A DNA stretch of 64,000 bases from positions 4,712,001-4,776,000 of the forward strand of contig NZ_CP108488.1 of assembly GCF_035987325.1 (NCBI RefSeq). The letters are read 5' to 3'. Each line of letters opens with the position of its first letter. Within the stretch, counting starts at the first letter, position 1. The translations under genes were made by a program, and so were the position numbers. The stretch comes from Streptomyces sp. NBC_01244. GTDB lineage: Bacteria > Actinomycetota > Actinomycetes > Streptomycetales > Streptomycetaceae. Below, piece after piece: positions 44,000 to 52,790 of this stretch. The notes under the pieces are model-generated. The model searched no databases. It was not told the origin of the DNA and saw only the letters and a program-made list of their open reading frames with translations.

Positions 44000-45538
44000 G
44001 TGCCCCAGGGTACGACCCTGCGCCCCGAAACTGCATCCCCGCAGACCAGCGCCGCACACGCGCCAGGCTGGCGCGACCTGCCCACGCCGCCGCACGACGC
44101 CGAGGCCGAGCAGGCGGTGCTGGGCGCCTGCATGTTCCACAGCGCGGTCATCGACGCGGTCCGCCAGGTGCTGGAGCCGGGCGACTTCTTCAGGCCCGCG
44201 CACACCACCATCTGGCACGCGCTGCTGGAGCTGCGCAAACAGCAAGCGCCCACCGACGCGATCGCGCTGACCCACCAGCTGAGGGCCACGGGCGATCTCA
44301 CGCGCGTCGGCGGCCCTCCATACCTGCACACCCTCGCCTCATACGCGGCGACGGGCTCTGTCGAGTACTACGCCGACATCGTGCGCCAGCACGCCGACCT
44401 GCGGGTCCTGCAGGCCACGGCGGTCCGCGTCCTCCAGGGCGCCACCGCACCCGGAGCAGACCCCTCCGAAGTTCGCGCTCTGCTGACCGCCACGCTGAAC
44501 GCCGCCGTCGACCGCGCTCGCCGCAGCTCGGGCGGACGCCTTCAGCGCTACGCCCAGGACGGCTGGTCCTTCGTCTCCGACAGCCCGGCCGGCGCCACCC
44601 CTTTGTGGGGCACCGCCGGGAAGACGGCCTGGGCGTCGGGCGAGAGCCTGATGCTGGTCGGCCCGCCCGGAGTGGGTAAGTCGACCATCGCCCAGCAGAT
44701 CGTCATGGCCCGCCTCGGCCTGCTCAGCGCGGTTTTGGAGATGCCGGTCCAGGAGGGCGAGAAGCTCCTTTACATCGCGGCGGACCGGCCGAGCCAGCTC
44801 GCCCGCGCCTTCCACCGCATCGTGCACCAGCCCGACCGGGACATCCTGCGCGAGCGCCTGGTCTTCTGGACGGGGCCGCTGCCCGCCTCGCTCAACACCG
44901 AGCCCCAGCTCCTCGCAGAGCTGGCCGCCGAGCACGGCGCGGACACCGTCGTGATCGACAGCCTCAAGGACGTGGTCGGCAAGCTGACCGACGACGAGGC
45001 CGGGCTCGCTTACAACAACGCCCGCCAGCAGCTGCTGCGCGATGGTGTCGAGCTGCTGGAGCTGCACCACCAGCGCAAGCAGGGCGCCGACGCCTCCCGC
45101 ACGCAGCGCCCGGTGCTGGATCAGGTCTACGGTTCGGCCTGGTTCACCGCCGGTGCCGGAAGCGTCCTCTTCCTCAGTGGCGCGGCGGGTGACCCGGTGG
45201 TCCACCTCCACCAGCTCAAGACCGTCGACGATGAGATCGGCCCCTTCCCGGTCCTCCACGACCACGCCCGCGGCCTCTCCCACGTCGACACCAGCCTCGA
45301 CCCGCTCACCCTGCTGCGCCAAGCAGGCCCGCACGGGCTGACCGCCCGCCAGCTCGCCGCGCAGACGACCGGGGAGGCCAAGCCCAGCCCGGCGGAAATC
45401 GCCAAGGCCCGGCGCCGTCTGGAGACCCTGGCCAAGAGCGGCCATGCCACCCAGGACACCGGCGCGGGCGGCGGCACCGGGGGCGGCCTGGCCACCCGCT
45501 GGCAGGCCACCGCCCGCCATATGACCGCCGTGTCCTGA
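44000..45538 (+). CDS. Replication-type ATPase (DnaB N-terminal domain plus RepA-like AAA domain)
   Basis: 512 residues, GTG after GAGGAAG. Residues about 28-130 match the DnaB helicase N-terminal domain (PHDAEAEQAVLGACMFHSAV, GDFFRPAHTTIWHALLEL). About 200-430 form a RepA/RecA-like P-loop ATPase with GPPGVGKST (about 223) and Walker B-like DTVVIDSLKD. A winged-helix-like C terminus follows (HGLTARQLAAQTTGEAKPSP). Such proteins serve as replication helicase or initiator on mobile elements. Leader copy C directly precedes it and iteron-like repeats directly follow it. Confidence 0.82.
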   Translation: MPQGTTLRPETASPQTSAAHAPGWRDLPTPPHDAEAEQAVLGACMFHSAVIDAVRQVLEPGDFFRPAHTTIWHALLELRKQQAPTDAIALTHQLRATGDLTRVGGPPYLHTLASYAATGSVEYYADIVRQHADLRVLQATAVRVLQGATAPGADPSEVRALLTATLNAAVDRARRSSGGRLQRYAQDGWSFVSDSPAGATPLWGTAGKTAWASGESLMLVGPPGVGKSTIAQQIVMARLGLLSAVLEMPVQEGEKLLYIAADRPSQLARAFHRIVHQPDRDILRERLVFWTGPLPASLNTEPQLLAELAAEHGADTVVIDSLKDVVGKLTDDEAGLAYNNARQQLLRDGVELLELHHQRKQGADASRTQRPVLDQVYGSAWFTAGAGSVLFLSGAAGDPVVHLHQLKTVDDEIGPFPVLHDHARGLSHVDTSLDPLTLLRQAGPHGLTARQLAAQTTGEAKPSPAEIAKARRRLETLAKSGHATQDTGAGGGTGGGLATRWQATARHMTAVS

Positions 45539-45545
45539 CCCAGGA

Positions 45546-45718
45546 AAACGCGTACGCGCCCCCGTAAGCGCACCGGCCGACCGAAGACGCCTACGGGCCG
45601 CTTCCACCGCGTACGAATCCCACAAAATCGCAGGTCAAACGCGTACGCCCCACCGTACGGCGCATCCGTGCCCCAGCGCCTACGAGCGGCCCCCTCCTTA
45701 AAGAGGGGGCCGCGTAAG
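45546..45718. repeat. Iteron-like repeat region, candidate origin of the element
   Basis: In the 237-bp gap after the ATPase gene the heptamer GCSTACG occurs five times in one orientation (45550, 45589, 45609, 45641, 45678), with GCGTAAG at 45712. A longer direct repeat of about 27 bp starting AAACGCGTACGC occurs at 45546 and 45637. Repeats of this kind next to a replication gene suggest Rep-binding iterons, but they could also be operator sites for the downstream transfer genes. Confidence 0.6.
45686..45713 (+). terminator. Perfect hairpin within the repeat region
   Basis: GCGGCCCCCTC / GAGGGGGCCGC, an 11-bp perfect stem with loop CTTAAA. No T-run follows. It may end the ATPase transcript or be part of the origin structure. 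Confidence 0.6.
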
Positions 45719-45775
45719 CGCCCCGCTGTGATGGCCCTCGATTCCGCCTTCTTCCGCACATCGGAGGACCTCCGC

Positions 45776-47242
45776 ATGCCCTTTGTCGCCTTCATTCCGG
45801 TGGCTGCCCAGCCCGCCAGCACCCCGCTCCTGCCCAACTGGACCGCATCCCCCGTATCGGCAGCGGCACTGCTTGTACTGCTGGGGCTGCTCGCCGTCGC
45901 CGTGTGGAAGATCCTGCGGCAGCGCCGGCAGGCGCCCAGTGCCAACCGGTGGCGCGGGACCATCGCCGTGCGGGTCGCTGCCGTGGCCGCGCTTGGCTGC
46001 ACCGCCTACAGCGCGGACACCAGCTGGCGGTTCGCCGCCGACTACCTGGACATGGGCAGCACCGTCGAGCGCGCCTTCATGTTCGCCACGGCCGAGCTGG
46101 CCCTGTTCGCCACCGCGTTGATGGCGCGCCAGAACCTCAACGGGCCGACGCGTGCGCCGGGCCTGCCCGGCGTCCTGGTGTGGGTGATCACCGCAGTACA
46201 GATCATCCCCGCCTACGCCGAGTTCGGGCTCGTCGGCGGCACTGTGCGCGCCTTCGTAGGCCCGGTCATGGCAGCGATGCTGTGGCACCTGGCCATGGGC
46301 ATCGAACTACGACACCGCACCCCCGAGGCCGCCTCACGCAGCCTGGCCGCCGTCCTCGTCCGCCAGGCACGCGAACGCCTGCTCGCCCGGTTGAGCATCA
46401 CCGACCAGGACGCGGACGCCGCCCGGCTCATCCGCGAGCGAGCGCTGAGCGAAGCAGTCACCCTGATCCTCCGCGCCGAGGCCATGACCGACCAGCAGCG
46501 CGGCAAGCGACGCGGGCGACGACTGGCCGACCGCCTGCACCAAGCCCTGGAACGAGCCGACGTCGACGGAGACCCGCTCCAGGACGAGCTGCTCCTGCGC
46601 AAACTCGCCACCCGTAAACAGGCCCTCGCTCTCGCCTCCCTCCCCCTGCCACCACGCTGGCACACCCCCACCACCCACCCCGCCCACGACGCAGGACCCA
46701 GCCGCCCGCCCGTCTGTTCCCCGGAGGAACAGAAGACGATGCGCCACCCGCAGCCGTCGCATCCGCAGGATGCGGGCAGCGAAGACGCCCACCGGGCAGC
46801 CCGCACGGAACCAGCCGGGCGGGCAGCGGACACGGCCCGCCCACACCCGACAGAGCCGGGCGGCGACCAGCCACCCCCAACGGCCCGGCCGCAACCTGCC
46901 CGCCCGGCTCCCGGACCGCCCCCGCGGGCGGAGCCTGGAACCCGCCCGCCCGACGGCAGCCCGCCGTCCACGGGCGACCCCCCAGGCAGGCGCACGCGAA
47001 AACAGGCGGCCAGGAAGAAGCAGAAGGACCGCAAACCCCGCGCCGCCGAAGAGGCCATCCTCGACTTCACCCGCCGCATGTACGAGGAGACCGGAAGCGT
47101 CTCCCGCGACCGGGTGGAGACCTCCATACGCGCCGCCGGCTACACCGTCGCCAGCGACGACGTCGGACGGATCGTCCGCGCGTTCAAGAACCAGCCCAAG
47201 GCCCCGGTCAAGGCCGAACTGAGCGTCGCCCACGACGGCTGA
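45776..47242 (+). CDS. DUF2637-like membrane protein of the element
   Basis: 488 residues from ATG 45776 (GGAGG eight bases upstream). Four membrane segments lie in residues 1-180 (AAALLVLLGLLAVAVW, VRVAAVAALGCTAYSADTSW, AFMFATAELALFATALMA, AMLWHLAMGIEL), followed by a basic helical region. A Pro/Arg/Gly-rich disordered stretch spans about 300-410, and the last ~70 residues are a conserved Lys/Arg-rich domain (EEAILDFTRRMYEETGSVSR) that resembles a small DNA-binding module. DUF2637 proteins are common on Streptomyces plasmids and integrative elements; a transfer or spread role is inferred. Confidence 0.7.
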   Translation: MPFVAFIPVAAQPASTPLLPNWTASPVSAAALLVLLGLLAVAVWKILRQRRQAPSANRWRGTIAVRVAAVAALGCTAYSADTSWRFAADYLDMGSTVERAFMFATAELALFATALMARQNLNGPTRAPGLPGVLVWVITAVQIIPAYAEFGLVGGTVRAFVGPVMAAMLWHLAMGIELRHRTPEAASRSLAAVLVRQARERLLARLSITDQDADAARLIRERALSEAVTLILRAEAMTDQQRGKRRGRRLADRLHQALERADVDGDPLQDELLLRKLATRKQALALASLPLPPRWHTPTTHPAHDAGPSRPPVCSPEEQKTMRHPQPSHPQDAGSEDAHRAARTEPAGRAADTARPHPTEPGGDQPPPTARPQPARPAPGPPPRAEPGTRPPDGSPPSTGDPPGRRTRKQAARKKQKDRKPRAAEEAILDFTRRMYEETGSVSRDRVETSIRAAGYTVASDDVGRIVRAFKNQPKAPVKAELSVAHDG

Positions 47243-47292
47243 CGAGCACCTCGCCCAGCCTCCCGCCCCTTCACACCACCGACAGGAGACTC

Positions 47293-47943
47293 ATGCACGA
47301 CCCGCTCAACGAGCCCACCACCCCCCAGCAGCAGCCCACCACCCCAGCCCCAGAACAGGCAGCAAGGTATGGCGTTGGACCGTCCAAGGGCCGGTCCAAC
47401 GCAGCCTCCGCCCCGGGGGTGGCGGAGACAGAACCCCGGCGCGAGGGCGCACCGGGGCAGGAGGGGGCGGTCCTCGACGCCGGACTACCGGTCGTCGTAC
47501 GTGCCGCTGACGCGGCCGCGCTGTACCGCGTCGCCCGCCGCCGTGCCCGTCAGGAAGTCCAGCGCACCCAGCGTGTCGACGTCCGCTACAGCGCCGACGA
47601 GAAGACGGAGATCCTCGCCGAGGCCCGTCGCCTCGGCCTCGCCGGCGCGCACCTCGTCGGCGCGATCGTCATGGCCTACCTCGACGGCCACTTTGAGATC
47701 CCCGGCCAGCGCACGTCCCACGACGACCTGATCGACGAACTCGTCGCCCTGCGCGCGGAGATCGCCCCGATCGGCAACAACGTCAACCAGATCGCCTTCA
47801 AGCTCAACTCCGGCGGCCGTCCCCACCCTGTGGACAGTGCCGTCCTGGCCCAGGCCGAACGTGTCCTCGCCCTCGCCCGGACTGCTGCCGAAGCGATCGA
47901 ACTCGCCGCCGGCCGGACGGCCATCGCGAAGCGGGCGGCCTGA
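47293..47943 (+). CDS. MobC-like relaxosome accessory protein
   Basis: 216 residues, ATG after AGGAGA. The Pro/Gln-rich N terminus (1-80) precedes a ribbon-helix-helix-like domain (QRVDVRYSADEKTEILAEAR) and the MobC signature EIAPIGNNVNQIAFKLNSGG. It would help the relaxase nick at oriT. The relaxase gene begins immediately at its stop (TGATTG). Confidence 0.82.
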   Translation: MHDPLNEPTTPQQQPTTPAPEQAARYGVGPSKGRSNAASAPGVAETEPRREGAPGQEGAVLDAGLPVVVRAADAAALYRVARRRARQEVQRTQRVDVRYSADEKTEILAEARRLGLAGAHLVGAIVMAYLDGHFEIPGQRTSHDDLIDELVALRAEIAPIGNNVNQIAFKLNSGGRPHPVDSAVLAQAERVLALARTAAEAIELAAGRTAIAKRAA

Positions 47944-49611
47944 TTGATCGCGAAGATCGGCAAGGCCGGCGCCAACACCCGAGGCGTCCTGAACTACCTC
48001 TACGGACCCGGCCGCGCCAACGAGCACACCGACCCCCACCTCGTGGCCTCGTGGGACGGCTTCGCCCCCGACCCCGGCCGCGACGAGACGGCCACCCTCG
48101 CCCGCCTCGCCAGCGCCCTCGACCTGCGGGTGAAGCAGGCAGGCGACCGCGCCCCGGAGAAGCACGTGTGGCACTGCTCGGTCCGGGCCGCGCCCGAAGA
48201 CCGAACCCTGTCCGACGACGAGTGGGCCACGATCGCCCGCCGGGTCCTCAACGCCACCGGCATCGCGCCGGCAGGCGACCCTGACGCCTGCCGGTGGGTC
48301 GCGGTCCGCCACGCGGAGGACCACATCCACATCGTGGCCACCAAGGTCCGAGGCGACCTCACCAAACCCCGCAACTGGAACGACTACCTCCGCGCCCACA
48401 AGGAACTGGCCGCGATCGAGAAGGAGTACGGCCTGCGCCAGGTCACACTCGGCGACCGCACCGCAGCCAAGAAGCCGACCCGCGCCGAACAGGAGAAGGC
48501 ACGCCGCACCGGTACGGCCACTACGCCCCGCGAGAGGCTGCGCGCCACCGTCCGTACCGCGGTAGCGGCTGCCACCAGCACCGAGGAGTTCTTCACCATC
48601 CTCCGCAGCACCAAGGTGCTGGTGGACATCCAGCACTTCCCCTCCGGCGACATCCGCGGCTACAAGGTCGCCCTCCCCGGTGACACCAACGCCCAGGGTG
48701 AGCCCGTGTGGTTCTCCGGTTCCACCCTCGGACCCGACCTGTCCTATCCGAAGATCAGCGAACGCCTTGCGCCCACCGAAACCGCTTCCACAGATCGGCA
48801 CCCTGGGCGTCGGCGTACGGCGTGGCAGCAGGTCACCGCAGCGGCCGACCGTATCCCCGATCTGCTGACGGAGACCGATGACCCTGCGGGCCAGGCGCAC
48901 ATCTCCGTGCTCGCCGAAACCCTCGACGTCCTCCCCCTGATCGCCCCCGCCGCGTACAAGCCGCAGCTCGCTCAGGCAGCCGCGGCCTTCGAGCGGGCCA
49001 GCCGTTCCCGCATCCGCGCCCGCCATCAACAGGCGCAGGCCACACGCCGCGCCATCAAGGCGATCGTCCGTGAACCCGCGCCCAAGGACGGAGCCCTCCT
49101 CGCGATCCTCCTCGACGCCGTCCTTCTGGCCGTCGTCGCAGCACAGCACTGGCACCACACCCGCCACCACGACCAGCAAGCCGAAGCCGCCCGCCAGACA
49201 GCCGAACACCTGCACGCCGCCTACCAGGCAGCCACCAGCCAGCCCCTGACCGCGATCCACCAACGCGGCCTGCGCCTGGCTCTACCCGTGCAACAGAGGC
49301 AGGCCGTCCTCGTCCGCCAGGCCCTGCCGGACCTGGCCGAGCAGATCCTCGCCGAACCCGGCTGGCCCGCCCTCGCCGCCACCCTCACCAACACGACAGC
49401 CGCCGGCCACGACCCCGCCGCCCTGCTCACCCAGGCCGCCCGTCACCGGGAGCTCGACACCGCCGGCTCCCTCAGCGAAGTCCTCGTCTGGCGACTGCAC
49501 CGCATCGCCGACCTGAACCCCCAACCCGCCACAGGTGCCGCAGGCAGGTCAGCCCCGCCCCGGGTCACCAAACCTGCCACCTCCGCCGACCGCCCCCGCA
49601 GGACCCGATGA
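47944..49611 (+). CDS. MobA-type relaxase
   Basis: 555 residues, TTG start directly after the mobC stop. The relaxase domain occupies residues 1-230: catalytic Tyr candidates in VLNYLYGPGR and the metal triad HAEDHIHIVATKVR (His123, 127, 129). The C-terminal half is helical with one hydrophobic stretch (GALLAILLDAVLLAVVAAQH) that may contact the membrane. It nicks and transfers single-stranded DNA during mobilisation. No Tra/FtsK-like translocase is visible in the window, so the element may need a helper or carry it further right. Confidence 0.88.
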   Translation: MIAKIGKAGANTRGVLNYLYGPGRANEHTDPHLVASWDGFAPDPGRDETATLARLASALDLRVKQAGDRAPEKHVWHCSVRAAPEDRTLSDDEWATIARRVLNATGIAPAGDPDACRWVAVRHAEDHIHIVATKVRGDLTKPRNWNDYLRAHKELAAIEKEYGLRQVTLGDRTAAKKPTRAEQEKARRTGTATTPRERLRATVRTAVAAATSTEEFFTILRSTKVLVDIQHFPSGDIRGYKVALPGDTNAQGEPVWFSGSTLGPDLSYPKISERLAPTETASTDRHPGRRRTAWQQVTAAADRIPDLLTETDDPAGQAHISVLAETLDVLPLIAPAAYKPQLAQAAAAFERASRSRIRARHQQAQATRRAIKAIVREPAPKDGALLAILLDAVLLAVVAAQHWHHTRHHDQQAEAARQTAEHLHAAYQAATSQPLTAIHQRGLRLALPVQQRQAVLVRQALPDLAEQILAEPGWPALAATLTNTTAAGHDPAALLTQAARHRELDTAGSLSEVLVWRLHRIADLNPQPATGAAGRSAPPRVTKPATSADRPRRTR

Positions 49612-50630
49612 CACCAGCCGCCCCACCGCGTCCCTCAGCCCGAGCTCCCCCAGCAACGGCATACCTCAGCCCGCACCCGCCGCACCCTCCCGGGCCTGCG
49701 GCAACACCAGCCGACAAGGAGTCACCCCTGAAGATCCACCCCTACGCCGACACCTTCCCGATGCTCACCGAGGCCGAACTGCACGATCTCGCCGAGTCCA
49801 TCAAGACCGAGGGCCAGCACAAGCCGATCATCCTCGACCGCGACGGCGTCGTCCTCGATGGCCGCAACCGCCTCGCTGCCTGCAAGCGCGCCGGTATCGA
49901 ACCCCGCTTCACCACATACGACGGTGACAACCCCACCCGCCTCATCTTCAGCAACAACATCGTCCGCCGGCACATCAGCAAGGGCCAGCAGGCCATGATC
50001 ACCGCCATGGCGTGTTCCGTTTCGGGACACTCCCTGCGGACCCAGGCCAAGCTCCACGACATCAGCCGCAGCCGCCTCTCCGCCGCCAACGTCGTACTCC
50101 AGCACGCCCCCGACCTCGCCGAACGAGTACGCCTCGGCACACTCGGCCTCGACGCCGCCCACGACCAGGCCCGCGAACGCAAAACCCACACCGAAGCCCT
50201 CCTCGCCCAGAACGAACGCCTGCAACAGCACGCCCCCGACCTCGCCGAGAAGGCCGCCGAGGGCCACCTCACCCTTGACGCCGCCATCGCCGCCCTCGAC
50301 AGGCGACTCGAAGAGGAACGGCTTCGCCAGCTCGTGAGGGACTCCGACGCACTCCGCCTCGCTGACCGCGATGCCACACCCGCCCTCAGCCCGCTCGCCG
50401 AACGCGGCGACATCACCTGGGGCCAGGCAGCCCAGCTCGCCGAGGAACACCTCACCCGGCGGCACGAGGCCATCCTCCGCACACAGCAGGCCCTGCAACT
50501 GATCGCCGAGAACTGGGCGGCCGTCCACGACCTCGCAGCCCGACCCGACACCCCCTACACACAGGAGATACTCGACGGCCTCACACCAGAAGCACGCGCT
50601 CTCGTCGCGCGACTGATGGCCCGAGGCTGA
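49608..50630 (+). CDS. ParB-like nuclease-domain protein
   Basis: 340 residues if started at ATG 49608, which overlaps the relaxase stop. The first 40 residues are Pro-rich filler. A CTG at 49728 with AAGGAG six bases upstream would start exactly at KIHPYADTFPM, the usual ParB N terminus, and may be the true start. The domain shows GQHKPIILDRDGVVLDGRNR and NIVRRHISKGQQ. A helical C terminus follows. It may act in element maintenance or as a regulator. A strong terminator follows. Confidence 0.8.
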   Translation: MTPAAPPRPSARAPPATAYLSPHPPHPPGPAATPADKESPLKIHPYADTFPMLTEAELHDLAESIKTEGQHKPIILDRDGVVLDGRNRLAACKRAGIEPRFTTYDGDNPTRLIFSNNIVRRHISKGQQAMITAMACSVSGHSLRTQAKLHDISRSRLSAANVVLQHAPDLAERVRLGTLGLDAAHDQARERKTHTEALLAQNERLQQHAPDLAEKAAEGHLTLDAAIAALDRRLEEERLRQLVRDSDALRLADRDATPALSPLAERGDITWGQAAQLAEEHLTRRHEAILRTQQALQLIAENWAAVHDLAARPDTPYTQEILDGLTPEARALVARLMARG

Positions 50631-50642
50631 CACCGTGAGCAT

Positions 50643-50679
50643 GCCTCAGGGCCAACGTTCGACGCGTTGGCCCTGAGGC
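50643..50679. terminator. Strong bidirectional terminator
   Basis: A 15-bp perfect stem GCCTCAGGGCCAACG / CGTTGGCCCTGAGGC with a 7-nt loop separates the convergent ParB-like and NUDIX genes. Confidence 0.9.
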
Positions 50680-50723
50680 GGCACTCGTGGCCGGAGGCTT
50701 GGGTGAGGGGGGCTTGCGCGTGG

Positions 50724-51137
50724 TCAGCGCTGAAGAGCGGAGTCCAGGTGCTGCTGGACCGGGCCGAAGAGGCCGTACGGGACGTACTGCGGGATCTCGG
50801 CGTGGGCAACCCACGCGAGCTCGGCCAGCTCGTCGGTGTCCGCTACGTAAGCACTGCCACCGACCACCTCGCAGGCCGTGTAGGACATCAGCCGACCCGT
50901 GGCCGGGTGGATCCGCTCACCGAGGAGCTTGACCGCCTTCACCGTCAGGCCCGTCTCCTCCTGGGTTTCGCGAACCGCGGCGTCCTCGCGGGATTCGTCG
51001 GGCTCGACTTCGCCGGCGGGGAACTGCCAGGAGAGCTGGCCCTCGCTGACCCGGCGCCGGACCATGAGCACGCGGCCTTCGTGCACCACGATGGCCGCGG
51101 CGATGCCCGGTCGCTCCTCAGCGTTCTGCTGCGTCAC
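50724..51137 (-). CDS. NUDIX hydrolase
   Basis: 137 residues, GTG 51135-51137 after GGAGGAG. The full Nudix box is at residues 42-64 (GEVEPDESREDAAVRETQEE then TGL), so pyrophosphohydrolase activity on a nucleoside diphosphate derivative is expected. It overlaps the stop of the HTH-NUDIX gene, forming a coupled pair. The pSAM2 immunity protein Pif is also a Nudix protein, so a role in transfer immunity of this element is one possibility. Confidence 0.9.
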   Translation of the reverse strand: MTQQNAEERPGIAAAIVVHEGRVLMVRRRVSEGQLSWQFPAGEVEPDESREDAAVRETQEETGLTVKAVKLLGERIHPATGRLMSYTACEVVGGSAYVADTDELAELAWVAHAEIPQYVPYGLFGPVQQHLDSALQR

Positions 51138-51793
51138 GTCTGCTCCTCCAGGACAGCCAGGATGGGTGGGAAGATCGTATCGACGGGGATGAACCGGGTC
51201 AGGGAGTTTTTCGGAACCCACATGACGTCCGCGTTCTCCTCGGCGTCGGCATTGGCCGCCTCCCCCGCCAGGTACTCGCAGAGGAAGTAGTCGCAGAGCA
51301 CTCCGGTCATCGGGTGGAGGCGGCTACCCAGGTGATCGCGTACGGCGCAGTGGACTCCTGTCTCGTCCAGGGTTTCCCGCACCGTGGTGGTCTCGGCCTT
51401 GCCCCCGGGCTTGATCACACCGGCGGGGAACTGCCAGGTGATGCCGGACGCGTCGTCGTGCCGTCGGCATACCAGTAGGACCTGATCGTCACGGGTGACC
51501 ACGGCGATGGCGATCCGCAGCGCCTGGGCGCCGGCGGGATCCGGCGCGGCCGGTCGGTGCTCGTTCGCGACCAGGAGGGAGAACCGCTGACGGGCTGCCG
51601 GCGTGGCCTGCTCGTGGGCTGAGTCCAGGAGTTGTTGCATCTCCTTGCGCGGCACGACGGCGGAGTCGGCGTGCCAGGCCGCGACGGTGCGGACGGCGAT
51701 GCCGAGCTGGGCAGCGAACTGTTCGTTGGTGAGCCGGAGCGCGGACTGGAGGATGCATGCGTACCGTCCGCTCCAGAGCTCGATGACCTCCAC
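51134..51793 (-). CDS. HTH protein fused to a degenerate NUDIX domain
   Basis: 219 residues from GTG 51791-51793, preceded by AAGGGGCGG. Residues about 12-45 resemble an XRE-type HTH (LRLTNEQFAAQLGIAVRTVA). Residues 90-210 are a NUDIX fold whose box reads GVIKPGGKAETTTVRETLDE: the first Glu of the consensus is Gly131 and one of the paired Glu is Asp143. This suggests weak or lost catalysis and a ligand-sensing role, as in other Nudix-type regulators. It is divergent from the ndk-led run. Confidence 0.82.
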   Translation of the reverse strand: MEVIELWSGRYACILQSALRLTNEQFAAQLGIAVRTVAAWHADSAVVPRKEMQQLLDSAHEQATPAARQRFSLLVANEHRPAAPDPAGAQALRIAIAVVTRDDQVLLVCRRHDDASGITWQFPAGVIKPGGKAETTTVRETLDETGVHCAVRDHLGSRLHPMTGVLCDYFLCEYLAGEAANADAEENADVMWVPKNSLTRFIPVDTIFPPILAVLEEQT

Positions 51794-52200
51794 GCGCCGC
51801 CCCTTCGTCGTCGCCGCTCTCGGTGCAGGAATCCGCGTGCCGAAGGTGCACTCCCACTGCACTGGCGCTTCATGGTCGCGCGGCGCGCGCCCCGGAAGAA
51901 TCGGAGGCACCGGGGCAAGGAATCACCTGATCGACATTCCAGATCCAGAGCCCTATCGAGAGGCGCACGGGCGCCGGACGACCACAGGGAGATTTTAGAT
52001 GCGCGCTCGCTTCGGATAGGAGGGAAAGGGAAGTTGGCTGAATTCGATTCCTTGATCCAGTCTCCGCAGAGGCCGCATCCGCCTCTGATCTCCACGGGAC
52101 ACCGCTGCTCGTCCTGGCCCCATCGCCGACGCCGGTAACCTCAGCAGGTGACGGCTGATCGCCCGTCATCTCCGGTTGCTAGCAAGGCGAAAGGGAGACA
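51794..52200. promoter_or_regulatory. Divergent promoter region between HTH-NUDIX and ndk
   Basis: About 400 bp. The stretch CACAGGGAGATTTTAGATG (about 51984-52002) is A/T-rich for this DNA and could be a promoter. A possible 34-codon frame from TTG 52034 follows AGGGAAAGGGAAG but has no recognisable features. No palindrome strong enough to call an operator. Confidence 0.35.
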
Positions 52201-52710
52201 ATGCCCGAGGATCAGGCACACACCGTGGAGCGCACACTCGTCCTGCTGAAGCCCGATGCGCTGGCGCGCGGCCTGGCAGGAAGGATCATCACGCGATTCG
52301 AGGACGCCGCGCTGAAGATCGTCGGAACGAAGATGAAGTGGATGGACGCGGAATTCACTCGCCGCCACTACTTCGACCTGGAAGAACGACTCGGGGCGGA
52401 GGTCTACAACGTCACCTCCACATTCATGCAGCAGGGTCCGGTCATCGCCCTGGTGCTGGAGGGCTACGACGCCATCGCCACGGTCCGCAAGATCGTGGGC
52501 AGCACCTACCCGAACCAGGCTCCCGCCGGCACCGTGCGAGGCGACCTGTCGCACTACAGCGCCGCAGCCAGCATCGCCTCCGGCAAGGCCGTCGCGAACC
52601 TCGTGCACGCCTCCGGCAACGCGGAGGAGGCCAAGCAGGAGGTGGAGCTGTGGTTCGACAAGGACGAGCTGCAGGACTACAAGACGCTGGCCGAGATCTA
52701 CACGTACTGA
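52201..52710 (+). CDS. ndk: Nucleoside-diphosphate kinase (accessory copy)
   Basis: 169 residues, longer than the usual ~137-residue bacterial enzyme. ATG follows AAAGGGAGA. The fold is clear: ERTLVLLKPDALARGLAG, RGDLSHYS and the phospho-His site NLVHASGN (His136). The usual Arg/Asn pattern around the active site (GRNIIHGSD) is changed to KAVANLVHASG, so specificity may differ. As mobile cargo at the head of a nucleotide-related gene run, it probably serves that system rather than housekeeping. Confidence 0.88.
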   Translation: MPEDQAHTVERTLVLLKPDALARGLAGRIITRFEDAALKIVGTKMKWMDAEFTRRHYFDLEERLGAEVYNVTSTFMQQGPVIALVLEGYDAIATVRKIVGSTYPNQAPAGTVRGDLSHYSAAASIASGKAVANLVHASGNAEEAKQEVELWFDKDELQDYKTLAEIYTY

Positions 52711-52790
52711 CGGCGGAGTACGGCGTCACCGGTGGGACGCCGACGCGTTGAACACCACTGGGGTACGAACGTCTGATCTGAGAGGGCACC

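Noticed and set aside
43310..44329. Long - strand frames over the leader-motif region
   Set aside because: Synonymous versus replacement pattern between the duplicated parts fits the + strand frame, and the - strand frames lack ribosome sites.
52034..52138. 34-codon frame upstream of ndk
   Set aside because: It has a purine-rich site before a TTG, but no conserved feature or coding bias; kept only as a note in the intergenic entry.
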